From UBA4923 sp964486135 (lineage in GTDB: Bacteria; Bacillota; Clostridia; Saccharofermentanales; DTU023), in assembly GCA_964486135.1 (NCBI GenBank), contig CAZAKT010000026.1, positions 1 to 20,539 of the forward strand: a stretch of 20,539 nucleotides of DNA, in the 5' to 3' direction. Below are positions 16,048 through 20,539 of the stretch, piece by piece. The translations under genes were made by a program, and so were the position numbers. How positions within the stretch are numbered: position 1 is the first letter of the stretch; every line of letters begins with the position of its first letter. The notes under the pieces are model-generated. The model saw only the letters and a program-made list of their open reading frames with translations, was not told where the DNA came from and made no database searches.

Positions 16048-16733
16048 CTTGAAGTGGGAAATACACTGCTTTTCATGGCCCTGATGTAGGCGTCCATGTG
16101 GTCATCGAATTCCTGGAGGGTCTTCTTAAGGTCCTTTTCCTCCAGGGCCTTCAGGACCCGCCTGTGTTCCAGCGCTTTTTCCTTGAAGGTACCCAGGGTT
16201 ATCGTGTTGCGATTCATTACCATGAGCAATTGATAGAATAGTTTCTCCAAGATCTGGGCCCTGTGGTTGCTTCCCGAGGCCCGCCACAGGTATTCGTGGA
16301 ACTGCAGGTCCCTGGAATTGAGTTGATAGAGCATGCTGTGAGGACTCTTGGGGTCATACTCATAGGACAGCATATCTGCCACGAATGACTTAAGCTCCTC
16401 GATATCATCCTCTTCCAGCAGATCACGATCGAGGAGGATCTCCAAGATCTGTTTCTCCAGGCTCTTGCGGATTTCGAAAATCTCAAGTGACTCTTCCAGG
16501 GTCAGGTCCAGGACGGAATTGCCTCTGCGCGGCAGGAAGGTTACGATACCCTCGACATTCAACTGCCGCATGGCTTCTCGTACTGGGGCCCGGCTTATTC
16601 CCAATACGGAAGAAATATCAGACTCAATAAGCCTGTCCCCACTCTTGTAATGGCCGCTCAATATATTGATCTTAATATAATCGACCGCAATTTCACTTAA
16701 ACTCTTTTTCTGGTTCTCCTGTATAAATGGCAT
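16038..16733 (-). CDS. GntR-family regulator, FadR/FCD type
   Basis: The protein is 231 aa. The winged helix (about 12-78) has the GntR signature SGDRLIESDISSVLGISRAPVREAMRQL and ends GIVTFLPRRGNSV. The all-helical FCD effector domain (about 85-220) contains the expected Asp/His residues (FHEYLWRASGSNHR, FDDHMDAYIRAM) that usually bind a metal and a carboxylate effector. It is the last gene of the operon with the two reductase genes, 23 bases after the selenoprotein stop. AAGGAG and AGGTGA precede the ATG. It probably represses its own operon through the ATTGTATACAAT palindrome at 19440-19451, with a substrate amino acid or derivative as inducer (inference). Confidence 0.92.
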   Translation of the reverse strand: MPFIQENQKKSLSEIAVDYIKINILSGHYKSGDRLIESDISSVLGISRAPVREAMRQLNVEGIVTFLPRRGNSVLDLTLEESLEIFEIRKSLEKQILEILLDRDLLEEDDIEELKSFVADMLSYEYDPKSPHSMLYQLNSRDLQFHEYLWRASGSNHRAQILEKLFYQLLMVMNRNTITLGTFKEKALEHRRVLKALEEKDLKKTLQEFDDHMDAYIRAMKSSVFPTSSPS

Positions 16734-16756
16734 TGTGTATCACCTGCTCCTTCGAT

Positions 16757-18070
16757 CTAAGCGTTGAAAACACGAGCTTCCGTAATATCCGTAGTCAGCG
16801 CGTCCAAGGCTTGGCCGACTAGTTTATAACGCAGGTCAAACTGTTCGTCTTTTGATTTGGTTGGATCTCCCAGTGGATAGGGGATGGAAATGGTAGCCAC
16901 CAGCCGGTTGACCCCAACTGTCCTTGAAACGGGGATCAAATTGGCCATCTGGACGATGGTGATTCCGGCTTTTTCAATTTCATTGGCAATCGTTGCACCG
17001 CAACGGGTACAGGTACCTCAGGTGGAGGTTAGGATTGCCGCGCGTATTCCGTCTTTTTTCAGCTGTTCAGCCATCTCATTACCCATACGGGCTGCTTCCG
17101 CCTGTGTGGTCCCGGTTCCCACGGTGGAGAAGAAATATCTGTAGACAGCTCCTATTTTACCTTGTTTTTGATAGGCAAGCAGGGCATCCAGGGGGAGGAT
17201 GACTTGAGGATCATTATTGGCCGCACTGGGGTCAAAGCCCGCATGGATGGTCAAATAGTCTCCTTTTATCAGGCCTTCTCTGGCCTCGATATCGTAACTT
17301 CCCCATCTTGTAGCAGAGGCGGATTGTATGCGGTCGGGATTGCCCGCCGGGACGATGCCGCCTGTCGTTATGAGGGCTACCTTCGACCTGCTGAGCTCAT
17401 CGGCTGTGAGCGCAGGCGCAATGGGGGTGCGCTCAAGCTTCGGAATTTCAAGTTCGGATGTGTAGGGCAGACCCTGGATTTTGTTGAACAACATGGAAAG
17501 CACCCGGTCAACAGCGGCTACAGCTGGGTCGGGCCAAAACTGATACCTCCTGCCACGCCCAAAATAGCCTTCCTGTTCGGCGGGCAGAAGAGGCTCCCCG
17601 TTGAGAAGTTTCAAAGCATAGCTTGCCATAGCGGCCACATCTTTTTTCATGGATGCCGCGCTCGCCCCACCCTTGAAAATCAATATCTTGGATTGATAGA
17701 GGGCAAGACCGGGATTTTCCATATTCATGGAAGTCAGGGCAGGGATCTGATACTTATCCTGTATCGCCTTACAGATTTTACCGCAGGAGATGCCGTAACG
17801 GCCCGCGCGAAAGGCGGGGCCGGCGAAAAATATGTCGGGAGCCTTGCCTTCAATCAAGGCCAGGGCTTCTTGAATGGCGCCCTGTTCCTTGCTGCTCATA
17901 TAGTTGTCGCCGGCGATCAGGGTGTGGGTCACTTCCACCTGACTTCCCAGGGCTTCCTGCAGGGCGAGGGCAGCGCCAACCGGACCTTGGCGGATGAGGG
18001 GCCCGAGATCCGCTTTCTCTTCACCACCGATTTGGCCAAAAAACTGGTTCACATAGACAATCGCTTTCAT
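16757..18070 (-). CDS. GrdB/GrdF/GrdH-like selenoprotein, substrate-binding subunit of component B (UGA = selenocysteine at 17018-17020)
   Basis: The protein is 437 aa when the in-frame UGA is read as selenocysteine at residue 351. The N-terminus MKAIVYVNQFFGQIGGEEKAD and the blocks PDIFFAGPAFRAGRYGISCG and TTGGIVPAGNPDR match GrdB-type proteins. After ILTST the frame continues Sec-GTCTRCGATIANEIEKAG, the UxxCxxC active-site motif of glycine, sarcosine and betaine reductase component B. It goes on to VSRTVGVNRLV and SIPYPLGDP and stops with TAG at 16757. In this family the Sec subunit passes the activated substrate to the selenoprotein GrdA as a carboxymethyl-selenoether. Which amine is the substrate is unclear. 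The ATG at 18070 follows GGGGGGA, 12 bases after the GrdE-like stop. A reader that treats UGA as stop would split it into 350 and 63 aa pieces. Confidence 0.93.
16991..17020 (-). promoter_or_regulatory. Putative bacterial SECIS element after the selenocysteine UGA
   Basis: On the minus strand UGA (17020-17018) is followed after 12 bases by CGTTGC-GGT-GCAACG (17005-16991), a 6 bp stem whose apical loop is GGU. Bacterial SECIS hairpins sit just downstream of the UGA and expose G and U in the loop for SelB. The stem is short, but position and loop fit. Confidence 0.65.
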
Positions 18071-18082
18071 GCCATTTCCCCC

Positions 18083-19408
18083 CTAATACTCCGCTACCGT
18101 CTTGACCGACCAGCCAACCACTTGATCGCCACAGAACATGGCATTATTTTCCAGAATGATGGACCCGTCCGGACGGACTGAGGGTCCAAGCTTGTCATCC
18201 TTGCTCCAGCCGCCCGACAAGCCATCCCTGGCGAGGGATTCCAGCTCGCCCAGAACGACCTCCATGGCGGGGAGTTCTATCAAGGTGGATACATTCCCGC
18301 AGGAGACGATTGCGTCCGCCCTCTCGTCCATAGACACCAGGGGTTGGCTTGCCCCATCCCGTCCCGTGCATTCGTTGGTCAGTCCCACCGTCTTGATGCC
18401 CGCTTCCTCCAATGAAATGATACAGGCAGTAAAGTCTACATCCGGGTTCCCATAGCCCTCTTCGACGACAATGGCGGAATCAGCCCCCAGGGTCCCTGCC
18501 AGTTGCGCGACAAATTGAGCTGCCCGTTCCTTTTGTTCGAGAGCGACATTCAGGTTGGACATGATGACCCCAAGGAAATTCAAGCTCTTTTCGTTTTCCT
18601 GGAGCAAACTCCGGATCATGGGAAAATTCTGAAAATCATAGGTTGACCACTTGGAGGAGCTGGGCATGAAGGAACCGGACACCAGAGCGCCATCCAATAC
18701 TTCATTTGGATTCATAAGGGTAGGCAGGATATGATTGCAGTCCCAGCCGTAAAGCAAGGTGTTGTAGCCCATTTCCTCCATTTGGGATTGTGGCTGCAAG
18801 ACCAGTACAAGGCTTGGCAAGGCACTTGCTCCGCTGTCCCGTTTGGTAATCGCCTCAAATTCGAAGACGTCCTCATTGTCAGCTGCCAGGTCCTTTACAA
18901 TGGAACCGATATACTCCGCCAGGCGGAGTCCGGCCCAACGCAAGGCCTTATTCCTCTTTTGTTGTTCAAAGTATTCGAAATCCTCATCGGTATGGGCGAC
19001 CAGAACAAGATTCTTAAGCTGGGAGAAGTAGCTGTACTTTGCGCCCTCACCCGCCATATCGATCAGGCCATCCTGGAAACCACCATAATGCTTGCCTACG
19101 ACGATCACGCTCATACCCTTGAGCGCCTTTGTCTCACCTGATCCCGCTTGAAGAAGAGGGCCTGTTACGCCAGGGAAGACCGGGCCTCCTCCGACACGGT
19201 AGCGGGGCTCTATCGCGTCCTTCACCGGTACGAGACGGACCGGGTCCCCCGGCTTGACGATGTACAATTCAGCCTCTGTGATGTGTTCATCTTCCAATAC
19301 AACTGACAGGGCTTCCTCTTTATTGATAGTCAGCCTGCCATTACGAAATTCGCTTCTATCTCCAAAACAGAGCGTCTCGACCTGGAAATTTGCCAGCTTT
19401 AGCTTCAC
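18083..19408 (-). CDS. GrdE/GrdG/GrdI-like component B proprotein homologue, pyruvoyl cysteine not evident
   Basis: The protein is 441 aa, the normal length for the family. Conserved blocks are PVKDAIEPRYRVGG (62-75), FQDGLIDMAGEGAKYSYFSQ, EVLDGALVSG (236-245), NFLGVIMSNLNVAL, EEGYGNPDVDF and TNECTGRDGASQPLV. In GrdE the precursor is cut at an Asn-Cys bond (SGNC in E. acidaminophilum, from memory) to make a pyruvoyl group that binds the amine. Here that position reads SGSFMPSSSKW, with no Cys between 225 and 328. It may use Ser as precursor, stay uncleaved, or lack the pyruvoyl. The 32 bases before the GTG start contain only GGA as a weak ribosome binding site. It is the first gene of the operon with the selenoprotein and GntR. 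Confidence 0.9.
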   Translation of the reverse strand: MKLKLANFQVETLCFGDRSEFRNGRLTINKEEALSVVLEDEHITEAELYIVKPGDPVRLVPVKDAIEPRYRVGGGPVFPGVTGPLLQAGSGETKALKGMSVIVVGKHYGGFQDGLIDMAGEGAKYSYFSQLKNLVLVAHTDEDFEYFEQQKRNKALRWAGLRLAEYIGSIVKDLAADNEDVFEFEAITKRDSGASALPSLVLVLQPQSQMEEMGYNTLLYGWDCNHILPTLMNPNEVLDGALVSGSFMPSSSKWSTYDFQNFPMIRSLLQENEKSLNFLGVIMSNLNVALEQKERAAQFVAQLAGTLGADSAIVVEEGYGNPDVDFTACIISLEEAGIKTVGLTNECTGRDGASQPLVSMDERADAIVSCGNVSTLIELPAMEVVLGELESLARDGLSGGWSKDDKLGPSVRPDGSIILENNAMFCGDQVVGWSVKTVAEY

Positions 19409-19439
19409 TTAATCCATTACCGTCCTTGACCTGATGTCG

Positions 19440-19451
19440 ATTGTATACAAT
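19440..19451. promoter_or_regulatory. Palindromic operator ATTGTATACAAT, probable GntR/FCD site
   Basis: A perfect 12 bp palindrome of the form bound by FadR/FCD-type GntR repressors. It lies 10 bases after the -10 box of the reductase operon and about 32 bases before its GTG, so a bound repressor would block transcription initiation or early elongation. Confidence 0.65.
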
Positions 19452-19461
19452 CATTAACACA

Positions 19462-19489
19462 ATTATATATTATGAGAGGAAAATTTCAA
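19462..19489 (-). promoter_or_regulatory. Promoter of the component B/GntR operon
   Basis: On the minus strand TTGAAA (19489-19484), a 16-base spacer and TATAAT (19467-19462). The predicted start near 19455 lies just before the ATTGTATACAAT palindrome. The rest of 19490-19650 holds the leader of the divergent hydrolase; no clear plus-strand promoter or gene was recognised in it. Confidence 0.6.
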
Positions 19490-19650
19490 GTTGGAAGTCT
19501 CGGACGGCAGCTTTACAGCTTAGCTGGTCAACAGAGACAATTGACTTCCAAACTGTTCAAAAAGCAATTAACGACAGTGGTCGGGGAGATGAAAGCCCGA
19601 TATTGACTGTAATCCCGGGCCCGGCTAAGCTGGGAGCGGAGGGTAGGTAT

Positions 19651-20421
19651 TTGCCTTATTTTGAAAATCAGGGCGCGACTCTTTACTATGAGCTGACCGG
19701 CTCAGGTAAGGCGCTTGTTTTCCTTCATGGCGCCAGCTGGGATAGTCGCCAGTGGAGGAGGCAGGTCGATTATTTTTGCCCAGACTACCAGGTCATTACC
19801 TTGGACGCCCGGGGGCATGGGAGATCCTCCCTCCCGGCAGGTGAACTGTCACCTGATCTCTTCTGGCAGGACCTGGTGGCCCTCCTGGATCATCTGGAAC
19901 TTCCCAAGGCCATCCTCTGCGGCCTATCAATGGGCGGTCATGTCGCCATTCAGACAGCCATCCGGGCACCGGAAAGGGTGGATAGGCTGATCCTGATCGG
20001 CACGCCTTTCACAAACAAGTTCAACCGCTTTGAACGCCTCCTGGTGCCCGTCAACCGGTTTTGCCAACGGCTCCTGCCCATGTCCTGGATTGCCTGGCTC
20101 TCATCCCTGGCCTTGGGCGGCAAGGATCCCGGGGCCAAGCGCTATATCCGGGATGTGATCGGAAGCCTGGACCATGACGTCTTCAACAGGGTCTGGAAGG
20201 CGGTGACAAGTATGGAGAGCGGGGAGGGGCTGCCTGCTATAGACTGCCCCACCTTGATCCTGATCGGACAGCGGGATTGGATGACCAGGAGGCAGCAACA
20301 GTATCTCCATGGCAAGATCCGGGGTTCCCGTCTCCGCGTCATCAAAAACGCGGGCCACGGGACCGTCTTTGACAATCCGGACCAGATGGAGAGGGAGATA
20401 GAAGCATTCATCGGGGCTTGA
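19651..20421 (+). CDS. Alpha/beta-fold hydrolase
   Basis: The protein is about 256 aa from TTG at 19651, preceded by GGAGGGTAGG. The frame is open to an ATG at 19441, but that ATG lies inside the operator and its translation has no family resemblance. The oxyanion region is FLHGASWD, followed by TLDARGHGRS. The nucleophile elbow is GLSMGG (Ser93). The acid is Asp209 in LILIGQRDW, and the base is His236 in NAGHGTVFDNP. The triad is complete and the size fits single-domain esterases, peptidases or haloperoxidase-like hydrolases. The substrate is not predictable. It is divergent from the reductase operon; whether it shares regulation is unknown. Confidence 0.85.
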   Translation: MPYFENQGATLYYELTGSGKALVFLHGASWDSRQWRRQVDYFCPDYQVITLDARGHGRSSLPAGELSPDLFWQDLVALLDHLELPKAILCGLSMGGHVAIQTAIRAPERVDRLILIGTPFTNKFNRFERLLVPVNRFCQRLLPMSWIAWLSSLALGGKDPGAKRYIRDVIGSLDHDVFNRVWKAVTSMESGEGLPAIDCPTLILIGQRDWMTRRQQQYLHGKIRGSRLRVIKNAGHGTVFDNPDQMEREIEAFIGA

Positions 20422-20433
20422 TGGCTCCGGATC

Positions 20434-20478
20434 AAAAAAAGGATGCCCTCGGAGTATGTCAGAATTCTCCCAGGGCAT
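20434..20478 (-). terminator. Intrinsic terminator of the tRNA-Pro transcript
   Basis: On the minus strand, ATGCCCTGGGAG (20478-20467) pairs with CTCCGAGGGCAT (20454-20443), 11 of 12 bp with one mismatch, loop 12. Seven T residues follow (20440-20434). It lies 6 bases after the tRNA 3' end. It may also act, less well, at the end of the hydrolase gene on the plus strand. Confidence 0.8.
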
Positions 20479-20484
20479 TTCGCT

Positions 20485-20539
20485 TGGTCGAGGTGACAGG
20501 ACTTGAACCTGCGGCTTCTTGCTCCCAAAGCAAGCGCGC
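20485..20539 (-). tRNA. tRNA-Pro (anticodon TGG), 3' part, 5' end outside window
   Basis: Read on the minus strand, the anticodon arm CTTGC-TTTGGGA-GCAAG carries anticodon TGG. The T arm is GCAGG-TTCAAGT-CCTGT. The 3' acceptor strand CACCTCG, discriminator A and an encoded CCA follow. The 5' acceptor strand and most of the D arm fall beyond the right edge. The CCA end is encoded, as is common in Bacillota. Confidence 0.92.

Noticed and set aside
16757..16948. A separate small gene of 63 codons beginning MANLIPVSRT
   Set aside because: It is in frame with the preceding gene across the UGA and matches the C-terminus of GrdB-type proteins; it is the tail of the selenoprotein.
17162..18181. Long plus-strand open frame (339 codons) opposite the selenoprotein gene
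   Set aside because: The minus strand encodes clear GrdB and GrdE homologues across this stretch; the plus-strand translation shows no domain.
1..20539. CRISPR arrays, insertion sequences, integrases or phage genes
   Set aside because: No regularly spaced repeats, transposase motifs or terminal inverted repeats were seen on reading through the window.

Overview
The window looks like a piece of chromosome from an anaerobic, amino-acid-fermenting member of the Bacillota (Clostridia-like). The grounds are a selenocysteine-containing glycine/sarcosine/betaine-reductase-type component B pair, a YfhO-family membrane protein, a ResD/ResE- or PhoP/PhoR-type two-component pair, AGGAGG-type ribosome binding sites and sigma-A-type promoters. 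By eye the base composition is moderately GC-rich. No CRISPR array, insertion sequence, integrase or phage gene was seen.

Left part (1-6203), housekeeping: the 3' end of a yfhO-like gene (+), then a leftward operon read 5339 to 2109 (OmpR-type response regulator, sensor histidine kinase with HAMP and PAS domains, RluF-type pseudouridine synthase), and a divergent rightward RluA-family pseudouridine synthase.

Middle (6146-7578): a stand-alone reverse transcriptase on the minus strand. It is preceded by about 190 bases that appear to encode a structured RNA with its own sigma-A-like promoter (TTGACA-N18-CATAAT). The RNA ends in an intrinsic-terminator-like hairpin whose U-run abuts the RT's probable GTG start. 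This RT plus upstream RNA unit is the best candidate in the window for an undescribed system.

Right part (7575-16022): a leftward C45-family (penicillin acyltransferase-like) amide hydrolase is divergent from a rightward operon. The operon holds a family-5 lipoprotein binding protein, two Dpp/Opp permeases, two ATPases, a DeoR-family regulator and a FrlC-like TIM-barrel epimerase/isomerase. The set suggests import and processing of an N-substituted amino acid, peptide or sugar-amine conjugate.

Far right (16038-20539): a leftward operon read 19408 to 16038 encodes a GrdE/G/I-like proprotein homologue, a GrdB/F/H-like selenoprotein with an in-frame UGA at 17018-17020, and a FadR/FCD-type GntR regulator. 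The operon promoter at 19462-19489 is followed by the perfect palindrome ATTGTATACAAT, a probable GntR operator. The GrdE-like protein lacks a cysteine in the region where glycine reductase forms its pyruvoyl group, so its chemistry may differ. An alpha/beta hydrolase (+) and the 3' portion of a tRNA-Pro(TGG) (minus) with its terminator close the window. The reductase components A and C (GrdA, GrdC, GrdD) and the selenocysteine machinery are not in the window.
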